Shown here piece after piece: positions 50,177 through 59,459 of a DNA stretch of 64,000 nucleotides (position 1 is its first letter; the number at the start of each line of letters is the position of its first letter). The notes below the pieces were generated by a model. It searched no databases. It saw only the letters and a program-made list of their open reading frames with translations, and was not told the origin of the DNA. Source of the stretch: Campylobacter portucalensis (GTDB lineage Bacteria; Campylobacterota; Campylobacteria; Campylobacterales; Campylobacteraceae); NCBI RefSeq assembly GCF_009690845.1, contig NZ_VWSJ01000007.1:17865-81864 (forward strand), in the 5' to 3' direction. The position numbers were made by a program, and so were the translations under genes.

Positions 50177-50454
50177 CGAGGGGCTATTAAGCTCATTAAG
50201 GATTTTGACTGCGGTCTTATTGGATTTTCCTAAAATCTCCATAATCTCTTCTACAGTGAAGATGATATATACTCTGTTTTCTTCATCAAGCCACTTATTC
50301 CTAAAAGGCAGACTTGTTCTCTCTAATAGACAGGAATACAAAATCTTTGAATCCGATTATAAGTTCTTAAACCTTTCATCAGTTACTGTGATTTTAGGTA
50401 GCATATAGTAGCTAAAACGGTCTCCGTCTCGGTTATAAAATAATCAAATTCCAC
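50177..50454 (-). pseudogene. RepA_N-type plasmid replication initiator, N-terminal remnant
   Basis: Minus-strand DNA reads through two frames as EFDYF / NRDGDRFSYYMLPK / TVTDERFKNL / stop / SDSKILYSCLLERTS / EENRVYIIFTVEEIMEILG / NKTAVKILNELNS. This is the conserved start of RepA_N initiators of Firmicutes plasmids and integrative elements. A missing T near 50437 shifts the frame, a TAA interrupts near 50354 and the gene is cut at the direct repeat. Clearly dead; it marks a Gram-positive origin for the island. Confidence 0.75.
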
Positions 50455-50524
50455 TTCTATCGCCTCTTCTCTATTTAATTTTATTCATCTCGACAAACTG
50501 GGAGTTACCCACTCTCTCATTTAA

Positions 50525-51031
50525 TTAATAAATCGTAATCAATACATTACCATTAGCTTCCAATATCTTTTTATAAAAGTCTTTCATCTTTTGGAAATAA
50601 TCCATAATTTCTTCTTTAATTTCATCAGCTTCTTCCTCATAATCCCAAATATTCGGATACAAGTCTGCTTTTTTACACTCTTCCATACTAAATTTTTCTA
50701 AAGCCTTTTCTATATCGAAACTTTCTAATGCTAAAATTATATCTTCAATCCTTGACTTTTCTGTGTATGCCACAAACTCTTCTATATTATCGATAGAAGA
50801 TACGCCTACAACTGCTTCACTGAGAGGATTATTCTCTATTGGTTCAAGACTGTCTACTCCCGTAAGTACAAAATGAAGTACATCCCACATTTTATCTAAA
50901 TCAAGAAGTATCTTCGCTTCTTCATTCCAATCTTCCACTTTTTCAAAAATTTCGTCTGCATCCTCATTAAACGATTTAAGTTCTTTTAAGTTTTCATCAC
51001 TTAAAAACTGATAATTTGCAATCATTCCCAT
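50525..51031 (-). CDS. DUF1877 (YfbM-like) family protein
   Basis: A 168-residue acidic cytoplasmic protein. MGMIANYQFLSDENLKEL, LDLDKMWDVLHFVLTG and ENNPLSEAVVG are typical of DUF1877. Members often sit in immunity clusters of bacteria with contact-dependent toxins. AGGAGG precedes the ATG. It reads toward the RepA_N remnant. Confidence 0.75.
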   Translation of the reverse strand: MGMIANYQFLSDENLKELKSFNEDADEIFEKVEDWNEEAKILLDLDKMWDVLHFVLTGVDSLEPIENNPLSEAVVGVSSIDNIEEFVAYTEKSRIEDIILALESFDIEKALEKFSMEECKKADLYPNIWDYEEEADEIKEEIMDYFQKMKDFYKKILEANGNVLITIY

Positions 51032-51057
51032 AATTTCCTCCTATTAAAAATTAAAAT

Positions 51058-51621
51058 TTATTTTTCTCTCAAACTTTCAGGTATATTACTATATGGGGAG
51101 ATTGAAAAATCTATCTCCTCTATCTCTGCTATCATAACAGCATTTTTTTCAACAAAAAGTCCTGTTTTAAAAACCTTGTTTTTTACTTTTTCTTCAATTG
51201 TCATTAAAAGTTTTGCAGCATCATAACAAATATAATCTTCTTTTGGGCAATTTTCTAAACTACCATATTTTTCATAAATATAAGTAGCTGATGAAAGCCA
51301 ATAAATAAGTTTTGCAGTTTCTATGTCACATAAAGGATGGTTAATTATTTGATTAGATAAAAAATTTCCCGCATCAAAATTGTATTCAGCAGTCAAAAGA
51401 TGTAGTTCCTCAGATGACGAAATTTGCTTAATTTCTTCTTTCACTTCATTTTGATATGCTTCAAATCCCATTTCTCTTTGCCTTATATATTCTTTATAAA
51501 AATCTTCATCTTCATCGCCTTTCATCGCTTTATCAAAGTCTTCTTTTTCCATATTAAAGTAATACTTATCACCAGCAATTTCTGCTTTTAGTAAAATATT
51601 TTCTAAAAAAATTTTTTTCAT
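51058..51621 (-). CDS. DUF4274-domain protein (putative immunity)
   Basis: A 187-residue cytoplasmic protein. Residues about 70-115 match DUF4274: EELHLLTAEYNFDAGNFL then NHPLCDIETAKLIYWLSSATYIY. DUF4274 is a small domain common among immunity-like genes. It is 26 bases upstream of the DUF1877 gene and probably in one transcript. SD AGGTGA is present ahead of the ATG. Confidence 0.65.
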   Translation of the reverse strand: MKKIFLENILLKAEIAGDKYYFNMEKEDFDKAMKGDEDEDFYKEYIRQREMGFEAYQNEVKEEIKQISSSEELHLLTAEYNFDAGNFLSNQIINHPLCDIETAKLIYWLSSATYIYEKYGSLENCPKEDYICYDAAKLLMTIEEKVKNKVFKTGLFVEKNAVMIAEIEEIDFSISPYSNIPESLREK

Positions 51622-51815
51622 ACTATCACCTCATTTAAAAAATCCTTAATATTTCCTAGAAACCTTCTTATTATCTATCTTGGTTTAAACCAATCAAAAA
51701 TTTCATTTATAATTCCTTCCCCTTTTTATAATTCTAATTCGTTGGTTCTCTATTTTTTAGTAATTTCTCTATAAATTCTAATTTATCTGTCAGTACAAAC
51801 TGGGATTCTTATAAA

Positions 51816-52136
51816 TCATCCTTCTATAAAATATTTGTATGCCGCTCCTTCAAGTTCACCACATTCGTTTAATGTGTTCATATCGTCATCAAGTAATTTA
51901 TAATTAACCTGTTTTCCACCTAATGAAGCTTCTCCATCTAAAGCAAGAAGCAGTGTGTAATAATTCTCTTTTAAAATCAAATTAATTAGTTCATACAGTG
52001 CGTTTCTATTTGCTCCGTTATGGATAAGTGCATTTATCCTTTTTCCAACTTCAGTTTCGTCATTTTCATTAAAATATTGCTTTAAAGTATTTTTCTTTTC
52101 TTCAAAACATAATTTCACAAAATCTTCTCCGTTCAT
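51816..52136 (-). CDS. Small cytoplasmic protein of unknown family
   Basis: A 106-residue acidic protein with helices in the first half and the segment LLLALDGEASLGGKQVNYKLLDDD. Similar segments occur in small immunity-type proteins, but I cannot name a family. SD GAGGGAA precedes the ATG. Same strand and spacing as the other island genes. Confidence 0.5.
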   Translation of the reverse strand: MNGEDFVKLCFEEKKNTLKQYFNENDETEVGKRINALIHNGANRNALYELINLILKENYYTLLLALDGEASLGGKQVNYKLLDDDMNTLNECGELEGAAYKYFIEG

Positions 52137-52231
52137 TTCATTCCCTCGTAAATTCTAATTTTTCTATCTCAATAATTAGTAATATTATATAAATTTTTTC
52201 TCTTTTTTTACCTTTATTTATTCTTTATCTT

Positions 52232-53112
52232 CTAATCTTTTTTCTTATCTTTATCTTTCTTGTCTTTATCCTTAAACTCTTTAGAACTTACATCTTCTAT
52301 GAGTTTTCCAAAATCAATGGCATTTTTTGAAGTTATTACAGAATTTCCAGTTTCCTGTTCAATCTCTTTTCTAGCATTGCCCGCTATACTTCCTCCACGT
52401 TTTGCAACTTTTTTATTTTCTTCAAGTCCCTGAGGGTGAGTGGCGTTAGCTATATCTTTTGTTGCTGTTTCTGCAAGCATATTTAAGATAAGCTCTGTTG
52501 TTGTCATATTATCTCTTAGGTTTTGTTTCTTTAAGCCTTTTAAGTCTTTATACTCTCTTGTGCTCATACCAGACCAAGCTTTTGTGATTTCATTGGTTAA
52601 GATGGCATACTCTTTGCCTTTTCTACACCGTGGTCTTGCCAAGTGTCGGTAAGTTCTTTTCTAACTTGGATTGCTTGTAGTCTTTGATTAATCCATTCTC
52701 TGCTATAACCTTTTTTAACATAAGTTTCTAAGGCTCTATCAATTGTTAGTTCAGGGTCAATAATTTCGTCAATTCTTTCTTTCCCAACTTCTGCTAACCA
52801 CATTTTAAATGGTTCAGCTTTTGGTGATGGTACAGATTGTATAATACGAAATATTCCTTGCATATCAGCTACGTCGGTTAGACGCATTTTCCCATCAGGA
52901 GCCTTTAATTTCAAATGTCGACAAAATGTCGACAGTTCACTTTTTTCTTCTTTTGACATTCTTTTCTTAACACGATACCAATAATCTCTAGGATTATTGC
53001 TTTCAGTAAGAACTCCAATAATATCTACAACCGAAAAATACCATTCCTCTTTTTCATTATCCCAAATACTTCTTATTTTATTGCCTTCAAATATTTTAAT
53101 TTTATTATTCAA
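52232..53112 (-). pseudogene. Bro-N domain protein, split by a one-base deletion
   Basis: Two abutting frames form one protein of about 293 residues. It starts at TTG 53112 behind AGGAGGGG with the Bro-N domain (WYFSVVDIIGVLTES, RDYWYRVKKRM, DVADMQGIFRIIQSVPSPKAE) and continues from VEK into GKEYAILTNEITKAWSGM in another frame. Adding one A to the run near 52620 restores the frame. A DinD-like second half and a lysine/aspartate tail follow. Such proteins ride on Firmicutes mobile elements. It may be a real lesion or a homopolymer read error. Confidence 0.7.
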
Positions 53113-53132
53113 TGTTACCCCTCCTTTTTTCT

Positions 53133-53187
53133 TCTATGTACTGTTTACAATTATTTAAACTTTAAATAACTCTAAACAGTACATAGA
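53133..53187. repeat. Inverted repeat upstream of the Bro-N gene
   Basis: Perfect 15-base arms TCTATGTACTGTTTA (53133-53147) and TAAACAGTACATAGA (53173-53187). The right arm lies inside direct repeat copy 2. It may be an operator, a terminator or the end of a mobile unit. Copy 1 of the direct repeat lacks the left arm. Confidence 0.6.
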
Positions 53188-53281
53188 TTTTTAATTTTTC
53201 TAGTTTTTAACTTTGGTAGAAGCTTCAAACCCTTGATTTAACTGTACTATTTGCCACTGTCATTATTATGACACGAGACCC
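53162..53281. repeat. Direct repeat, copy 2 (120 bases)
   Basis: Near-identical to 50056-50176. It cuts the mod gene at the codons for DFHLG(S), just where GTT of the methyltransferase FxGxG motif should follow. As in copy 1, the host sequence ends in GGG. Confidence 0.85.
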
Positions 53282-54660
53282 TAAATGAAAGTCAAGGACA
53301 AGGTCGTTAGGTTGGGTTGTTAAATCTATTAATTTAAAAATTATATATTCAGGTTTTGGATTACTAAAAACACCCTCACCCAATAATTCTTTAATTTCAC
53401 TTGTACCAACAGCGTTTCTATAATAACTTTCATCAAAGAATGCCTTATCATTTTGTAATATTTCTTGATCTAATGTTTCATCTAAATAAATTTTTCTTTT
53501 TTCCACATCCATCTTCCGTCTTTTCCCTTAATTTGATTTGGTAATATTTCTATACTTCCTTCTACCTTATCTAATGAAAGTGTCCCATCATTTAATACGT
53601 AAATAAGATAATATAAGTTAGGTCTATTTTTCCTAAAAGAATCAGAACCTGTATCTTGAAATGCCCCTAACATAAACTTTCCATATTTATCTTCATGATC
53701 GTACACTTTATTCCCTTTATTTATTTTCTTAAATTTAATCTTTAATTTATCATTAGCATACATTAATATAAAATCATATGGTTTTCTTAAAACATAGTCT
53801 GCCCTGTTAGCGGTAGCTCCTGCTCCAGTAATTCTAGGTACTAAAGAAATAAAATTATCTCTACCAAATATAGAATCCATCACGACTTTACAATAATGTG
53901 TTTCTTTATCATCAAGATGCACAAATATTACCCCATCATCTCTTAATAATCTTTTTGCTAATTCTAATCTATTTTTCATAAATGTTAGCCAAGTTGAATG
54001 ATTAAAATTATCATTATAATTAAAACTATCATTTCCTGTATTATATGGTGGATCTATATAAATGCACTTAACTTTCCCCTCATATCTTTTTAAAATACTT
54101 GATAATGCTATTAGGTTATTTCCTTTTATTATTAAATTATCTTCTTCTTTAAATTTAATATCTAATTCTACCCCCCCCCCCCCGTGGTATCTTTTTGATT
54201 TTGTAAAAACTTTTGAAGATAAAAGCCTATTTATTTCATCGCTAGCTATTATTTCGTTATAAAAGATTTCTTTTCTTTTTTGTTCGTCCTTATCTTGTCC
54301 GCCTTGTAAATAGCAGTCTTTATACGGAAAATCTAAAACTACATCATTTATTTTTGAAATAAATTCTCCATTACGTGTTAATCCTATCTTATTTGTATAT
54401 CTTGTATATGAATCTGGTAAAAATTCTTTTGATTCTATAAACCATGCAAATTTTTGTTTATCAAATACTAAAGTCCCTTTTATATCTTTAAAAAATGTTT
54501 CTTTTACTCTTTCATTGCTTAATAGTAAATTTAATAGTTTTTCATCCATAGTCATTACATCACTATAAACTACTGCTTTTAAAAATTTGCCATCTTCTGA
54601 AATATATTTAGTTTCTTTTTTTAATAAATCCGCCACTATTTCAAATACATTTTTTATCAT
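53276..54660 (-). pseudogene. Type III DNA methyltransferase (Mod), phase-variable tract, truncated and frameshifted
   Basis: The first 390 codons are a beta-class N6-adenine methyltransferase: GKVKCIYIDPPYNTGNDSFNY holds motif IV DPPY, then NRLELAKRLLRDDGVIFVHLDD. A 13-G tract in frame encodes GGGG before VELDIKFKEED. Near 53495 one A is missing from a run, so the frame stops at KKEKF; the rest (KIYLDETLDQEI, TSEIKELLG, NPKPEYIIFKLI) continues in the next frame and ends at DFHLGS, where copy 2 of the direct repeat begins. The AdoMet-binding motif I is lost, so no active enzyme is expected. The tail of its res partner is at 46183. Confidence 0.85.
54171..54183 (-). repeat. G13 homopolymer tract in mod
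   Basis: Thirteen consecutive G on the coding strand, the longest tract in the window. It is in frame at this length. It marks the locus as a former phase-variable methyltransferase. Confidence 0.85.
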
Positions 54661-54678
54661 TTTTTCCCTTTTTGATTT

Positions 54679-55470
54679 TTAAATTTCTAAAATCTTTAAA
54701 GTTTGCTCGACAACTCTTTCAAGTTCTTCTAAATTTAACATATTTGCTCCATCACAAAGTGCCTCGCACGGATTTATATGAGTTTCGTAAAAAAAGCCGT
54801 CCACCCCAACTGCTGCTGCCGCTCTTGCTAAAAATGGCACAAATTTAGAATCTCCGCCACTTTTTCCATTTAACGCCCCTGGCATTTGAACGCTGTGAGT
54901 TGCATCAAAAATAACGGGTGCAAATTCTCTCATAATCACCAAACTTCTCATATCCACAACTAAATTTGAGTATCCAAAAGTTGAGCCCCTTTCACAAAGC
55001 CAAACGCCATTTTTTAAAGCAACCTCATAACCGCTTTCATCAACGCCTCTAGTTTCTAAAACTTTTTTAACGCTATGTTTCATCTGATCTGGTGCTAAAA
55101 ACTGCCCTTTTTTGATATTTACAATAGATTTAGTTTTTGCGGCTGCAACTAAAAGATCAGTTTGACGACACAAAAAAGCTGGAATTTGCAAAATATCGGC
55201 TACTTCACTTACAGGGCTTGCTTGATAACTCTCGTGAATATCAGTTAAAATTTTAAATCCAAACTCTCGTTTTATTTCGCTTAAAATTTTAAGTCCCTCT
55301 TCAAGTCCAGGACCTCTAAAACTATCTATACTCGTTCTATTTGCTTTATCAAAACTTGATTTAAAATAAAAATCTATCCTCTTATCTTCATTAAATTTAG
55401 CCAAATTTTTAGCCACTTTAAAAACTAAATCTCTACTTTCTATTACACAAGGTCCTGCCATTAAAATCAT
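54679..55470 (-). CDS. kdsA: 3-deoxy-D-manno-octulosonate 8-phosphate synthase
   Basis: A 263-residue KDO-8-phosphate synthase, which joins phosphoenolpyruvate and arabinose 5-phosphate for the inner core of lipooligosaccharide. [24 protein letters not shown], the PEP site GQFLAPDQM and [11 protein letters not shown] are all present. GGAG precedes the ATG. It restarts the conserved core gene order after the accessory island. Confidence 0.97.
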   Translation of the reverse strand: MILMAGPCVIESRDLVFKVAKNLAKFNEDKRIDFYFKSSFDKANRTSIDSFRGPGLEEGLKILSEIKREFGFKILTDIHESYQASPVSEVADILQIPAFLCRQTDLLVAAAKTKSIVNIKKGQFLAPDQMKHSVKKVLETRGVDESGYEVALKNGVWLCERGSTFGYSNLVVDMRSLVIMREFAPVIFDATHSVQMPGALNGKSGGDSKFVPFLARAAAAVGVDGFFYETHINPCEALCDGANMLNLEELERVVEQTLKILEI

Positions 55471-55484
55471 ATTAACTCCATAAA

Positions 55485-56384
55485 TTATTTTTTTTGCTTT
55501 AAAGATACAATTATCCCACTAAAAATAACTAAACTTATACCAAAAATAGTGCTTAAATTTGGAAAAGCATCCCCCATAATCACACCAACAATTGTTGAAA
55601 AAACTATATCACAATACCCAACAGCAGCCACAACTCCAGCATGACGACTAGCAGCATAAGCCTTTGTCATATAAATTTGAAATATATATCCAAAAATTCC
55701 CATCAAAATTATAAAAACCCACATTTTAGGCGTTGGAAGTATAAATTTTGCAAACATAAAATTTAAATAAGTTGGCGTATTAAAAAATTCTGCTATTACC
55801 ATACAAAAAACAGGTACAAAAGTCCCACAAAGCATAAAAGATAAAATAATCATCTTAGTATCATAACTCTTTCTTAACTCATGCACACTCATATAAGCAA
55901 GAGCAGTTAAAAAGCCATTCATAAGCCCCATTATGTGTGAAATTTCAAAACCAAGAGTTGGTTGAATAATAAAAATAATGCCAACAAAACCTATAAAAAT
56001 ACCAATCCACGCAAAAAGTCCAAGTTTTTCTTTTAGAAGTATTGCACCCAAAAGCCCTAAAAACATCGGCGAAGTTTTTGAGTATGTAAAAGCTTCTCCA
56101 AGTCCTATTGTTGCTATATTATAAAAAAACGCAAGTAAAGCTATAGCTCCGATAAATCCCCTAAAAAATAGCAAAAATGGTCTTTTTTCTCTATTTTTTA
56201 CACCTAATTTATAAATTGCAAAAATTACTATAACAAGCCCTATAAAATTTCTAAAAAATACAACCTCAACAGAACTCATCTCAGAGCCTAAAGCTTTTGC
56301 AAAAGCCCCTGTTACCGCAAAATATAAAGATGCTAAAATCATATAATAAGTTCCTAAATTTCGTCTTAAAACTCGTCTTAACAT
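55485..56384 (-). CDS. EamA/DMT-family membrane transporter
   Basis: About 299 residues with ten hydrophobic helices and two EamA halves ([12 protein letters not shown] ... [24 protein letters not shown]; then [13 protein letters not shown]). The second ATG (56384) has AAGGA at proper spacing and is the likelier start than 56390. It is between kdsA and der as in C. jejuni. Substrate unknown. Confidence 0.82.
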   Translation of the reverse strand: MLRRVLRRNLGTYYMILASLYFAVTGAFAKALGSEMSSVEVVFFRNFIGLVIVIFAIYKLGVKNREKRPFLLFFRGFIGAIALLAFFYNIATIGLGEAFTYSKTSPMFLGLLGAILLKEKLGLFAWIGIFIGFVGIIFIIQPTLGFEISHIMGLMNGFLTALAYMSVHELRKSYDTKMIILSFMLCGTFVPVFCMVIAEFFNTPTYLNFMFAKFILPTPKMWVFIILMGIFGYIFQIYMTKAYAASRHAGVVAAVGYCDIVFSTIVGVIMGDAFPNLSTIFGISLVIFSGIIVSLKQKK

Positions 56385-56455
56385 CAACATCCTTTCAAAA
56401 GCTCTATTTTAATATATTTTTGCTTAAATTTAAGGAAAATTAGGCTTAGTTATTG

Positions 56456-56461
56456 TATAAT
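56456..56461 (+). promoter_or_regulatory. Probable -10 box for der
   Basis: TATAAT preceded by TTG, 37 bases ahead of the der start, in an AT-periodic region. Confidence 0.5.
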
Positions 56462-56497
56462 GATTAGTTAAAAAAATAAATTTTAAGGATATTTAAA

Positions 56498-57886
56498 TTG
56501 CAAAAAATCATCATAATTGGTCGTCCAAATGTTGGTAAAAGCTCGCTTTTTAACCGCTTAGCAAGACAAAGAATAGCAATAACTAGCGATATTAGCGGAA
56601 CTACAAGAGATACAAATAAAACTCAAATAGAAATTTATGATAAAAATTGCATATTAGTTGATAGTGGCGGACTTGATGATACGAGTGAGCTTTTTAGAAA
56701 TGTGCAAAAAAAGAGTCTTGATGAAGCAAAAAGTGCTGATGTGATTATTTTTATGGTAGATGGTAAAATGATGCCAGATGAAATAGATAGAAAAATCGCT
56801 TACTCTTTGCTTTCTCTTAAAAAACCACTTTGCTTAGCTATAAATAAAATAGATAGTCAAAAAGATGAGATGAGAAGTCTTGAGTTTAAAGAATTTGGTA
56901 TAAAAAATATGATAAGCATTTCAGTTAGTCATAATACTGGAATAAATGATTTAAAAGACTTTATATATCCACACTTAAAAAGTGAAATTTTACCAGATAG
57001 CGGCGAGTATTTTGAGGATTTTTTAGAAAATTTTGATGAAAATAGCAATATTATAAATGAAATCGATGAAACAAATTTTCAAAAGAAAAATATAAATGTT
57101 GGAATAATTGGGCGTGTGAATGTCGGAAAATCAAGCCTTTTAAACGCTCTTGTAAAAGATAATAGAAGTGTCGTAAGTAGCGTAGCAGGAACTACAATAG
57201 ATCCTGTAAATGAGAGTTTTTTTTATGAGGGTAGAGTTTTTGAGTTTGTAGATACTGCTGGTATTAGAAAACGAAGCAAGATAGAAGGTATTGAAAAATT
57301 TGCATTAAATAGAACTCAAAAAGTGCTAGAAAATAGCGATATCGCTCTTTTAGTGCTAGATGCAAATGAAGGTTTTAATGAACTTGATGAGAGGATTGCG
57401 GGGCTTGCTTCTAAATTTGAATTAGGTGTAATTATCGTGCTAAATAAATGGGAAAATCGTGCAGAAAAAGATTTTGATGAAATTTGCAAAGATTTACGAG
57501 ATAGATTTAAATTTTTAAGTTATGCACCAATTATCAGTATCTCGGCATTGCAAGGCAAAAGAGTCAATAAAATTTATCCATTAATTTTAGAAATTTATCA
57601 AAATTTCACACAAAAACTAAAAACTTCGCACTTAAATGAAGTTATTAAACAAGCAACCATAAATCATCCAATACCTAGCCAAAAAGGTAAGGTTGTTAAA
57701 ATTTACTACGCCGCTCAATTTGGATTTGCACCACCAAAAATTGCTCTTATTATGAATCGCCCCAAAGCTCTTCATTTTAGTTACAAAAGATATTTAATAA
57801 ACAGCATTCGTAAAGAATTTAATTTAACTGGCGTTCCTGTTATGTTAATAGCTAGAAAAAGAGGGGAAAATGAAGAAGAAAAATAA
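56498..57886 (+). CDS. der: Ribosome-assembly GTPase Der (EngA)
   Basis: A 462-residue double GTPase. The first G domain has GRPNVGKSS at about 8-16, DSGG and NKID; the second has GRVNVGKSS near 205, DTAGIRKRS and NKWE, and a KH-like C-terminal domain ends the protein. Needed for 50S assembly. It starts with TTG, supported by AAGGA nine bases ahead and by the immediate match to the family N-terminus. It overlaps aroK by 17 bases. Confidence 0.95.
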   Translation: MQKIIIIGRPNVGKSSLFNRLARQRIAITSDISGTTRDTNKTQIEIYDKNCILVDSGGLDDTSELFRNVQKKSLDEAKSADVIIFMVDGKMMPDEIDRKIAYSLLSLKKPLCLAINKIDSQKDEMRSLEFKEFGIKNMISISVSHNTGINDLKDFIYPHLKSEILPDSGEYFEDFLENFDENSNIINEIDETNFQKKNINVGIIGRVNVGKSSLLNALVKDNRSVVSSVAGTTIDPVNESFFYEGRVFEFVDTAGIRKRSKIEGIEKFALNRTQKVLENSDIALLVLDANEGFNELDERIAGLASKFELGVIIVLNKWENRAEKDFDEICKDLRDRFKFLSYAPIISISALQGKRVNKIYPLILEIYQNFTQKLKTSHLNEVIKQATINHPIPSQKGKVVKIYYAAQFGFAPPKIALIMNRPKALHFSYKRYLINSIRKEFNLTGVPVMLIARKRGENEEEK

Positions 57887-58388
57887 TATAGTATTAATCG
57901 GCTTTATGGGCGTTGGTAAAGGCACAATCGCTAGAGAACTTTATAAGCAAACTGGTAAATTTCCAATAGATTGTGATGATTTGATTGAGAGTGCTACAAA
58001 TTTAAAGATTAAAGAAATTTTTGAAATTTATGGAGAAGATAAATTTAGAAAAATAGAAAAAGATTTAGCTAAATTTATACTAAATAGCATTGATAATTCT
58101 ATCATTTCAACTGGTGGAGGATTTTATAAAGCTAAAAATTTAGCTAAATTTGGGAAAATTATTTATTTAAAAGCTAGTTTTGATTATATAATTTCAAGGA
58201 TAAAAAACTCTCCAAATGCCGATAAAAAAATAGCAAAAAGACCACTTCTTGCAAATTTAGATGAAGCAAAAAAATTGTACAATGAAAGAGATCCAAAATA
58301 CGCCAAAAAAGCTGATTTTATAGTAAATGTGGAAAATAAAAGTCCAAAACAAATCGCAAAAGAGATTAAAAAATTAATAAAAGGATAA
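57870..58388 (+). CDS. aroK: Shikimate kinase
   Basis: A 172-residue AroK of aromatic amino acid synthesis. PIDCDDLIE binds shikimate, STGGGF and KRPLL are conserved. The ATP loop reads GFMGVGKGT, with Gly in place of the usual Ser/Thr after the invariant Lys; the next residue is Thr. This may still coordinate magnesium, but is unusual. The site AGAGGGGAAA lies ahead of the ATG within der. trpS follows after two bases. Confidence 0.92.
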   Translation: MKKKNNIVLIGFMGVGKGTIARELYKQTGKFPIDCDDLIESATNLKIKEIFEIYGEDKFRKIEKDLAKFILNSIDNSIISTGGGFYKAKNLAKFGKIIYLKASFDYIISRIKNSPNADKKIAKRPLLANLDEAKKLYNERDPKYAKKADFIVNVENKSPKQIAKEIKKLIKG

Positions 58389-58390
58389 AA

Positions 58391-59359
58391 ATGAGAACTT
58401 TAACAGGACTTCAACCCTCAGGAAAACTCCATATCGGAAACTACTTTGCTAGCATTAAGCAGATGTTACAAGCACAAAATAGAGGCGAAGAGCTTTTTAT
58501 CTTTATAGCCAATTATCATGCATTAACTTCTGTAAATGATGGTAACAAACTCAAAAACGCCACATATGAAGCAGCCGCAGCTTTTTTAGCACTTGGAATT
58601 GACCCTGATAAATCTACATTTTGGGTGCAAAGTGATGTAAAAGAGGTTTTAGAATTATATTGGATATTAAGCGGATATACGCCGATGGGACTTTTAGAGA
58701 GATCTCACGCTTATAAAGATAAAGTTGCAAAAGGCTTTGAAACAAAACACGATCTTTTTAGCTATCCAGTTTTAATGGCAGCTGATATTTTGCTTTATAG
58801 TGCAAATTTCGTTCCTGTTGGAAAAGATCAGATACAACACGTTGAAATAGCCCGCGATATTGCTCTTAAATTCAATAACGCTTATGGTGAAATTTTAACT
58901 ATGCCAGAAACTAGAATAGATGAAAATGTAGCAACAATATCAGGAACAGATGGTGCTAAAATGAGTAAAAGCTACTCAAATACAATTGATATTTTTAGCG
59001 ATGCAAAAACGCTTAAAAAACAAATCTCATCCATAAAAACATCTTCTGAACCGCTTGAAGCTCCAAAAGAGTGGAAAGATTGCAACGTTTATAATATCGC
59101 AAAACTATTTTTAAATGAAGAAAAACAAAAAAATTTACAACTCAGATATGAAAAAGGTGGTGAAGGACACGGACATTTTAAAGCTTATTTAAATGAACTT
59201 ATTTGGGACTATTTCAAAGAAGCAAGAGATAAATTTGAGTATTATATAAACAACAAAAATAAACTAGATGAGATTTTAGATATCGGTGCAAAAAAAGCTA
59301 GAAAAGAAGCACTAAATTTAATAGAAAAAATAAGAAAAGCAACTGGAATTTACAGATAA
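58391..59359 (+). CDS. trpS: Tryptophanyl-tRNA synthetase
   Basis: A 322-residue class I synthetase. The HIGH motif is PSGKLHIGNY near residue 9-18 and the KMSKS loop is GAKMSKSYSN near 195; DQIQHVEIARD is also typical. Charges tRNA-Trp. AAGGAT precedes the ATG in the tight der-aroK-trpS run, which ends at a hairpin. Confidence 0.97.
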   Translation: MRTLTGLQPSGKLHIGNYFASIKQMLQAQNRGEELFIFIANYHALTSVNDGNKLKNATYEAAAAFLALGIDPDKSTFWVQSDVKEVLELYWILSGYTPMGLLERSHAYKDKVAKGFETKHDLFSYPVLMAADILLYSANFVPVGKDQIQHVEIARDIALKFNNAYGEILTMPETRIDENVATISGTDGAKMSKSYSNTIDIFSDAKTLKKQISSIKTSSEPLEAPKEWKDCNVYNIAKLFLNEEKQKNLQLRYEKGGEGHGHFKAYLNELIWDYFKEARDKFEYYINNKNKLDEILDIGAKKARKEALNLIEKIRKATGIYR

Positions 59360-59378
59360 ATATATCTTTTAATTTTGT

Positions 59379-59416
59379 TAGCTAAATTTATATAAAAATT
59401 TATTTAGCTAGCTTTT
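59379..59416 (+). terminator. Terminator after trpS
   Basis: Nine-base stem (TAGCTAAAT / ATTTAGCTA) with a 14-base loop, followed by GCTTTTT. Good intrinsic terminator of der-aroK-trpS. Confidence 0.7.
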
Positions 59417-59421
59417 TATGT

Positions 59422-59427
59422 TATAAT
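59422..59427 (+). promoter_or_regulatory. Probable extended -10 box for the CopD-like gene
   Basis: TATAAT with upstream TG (TGTTATAAT), 33 bases ahead of the ATG and just past the trpS terminator. Confidence 0.55.
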
Positions 59428-59459
59428 AACGGTTTTATAAATTTCATAAAAGGGAAAAT

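Noticed and set aside
50066..50341. A 91-residue protein from RepA_N start through the repeat
   Set aside because: It joins a dead gene fragment to repeat DNA; the C-terminal part is the same repeat translation seen at copy 2.
46856..53281. Island as an intact prophage, ICE or plasmid
   Set aside because: No integrase, relaxase, structural or complete replication gene; RepA_N is a dead fragment.
53225..53512. Separate 95-residue protein starting MDVEKRK
   Set aside because: It is the frameshifted continuation of mod, with its last residues translated from the direct repeat.
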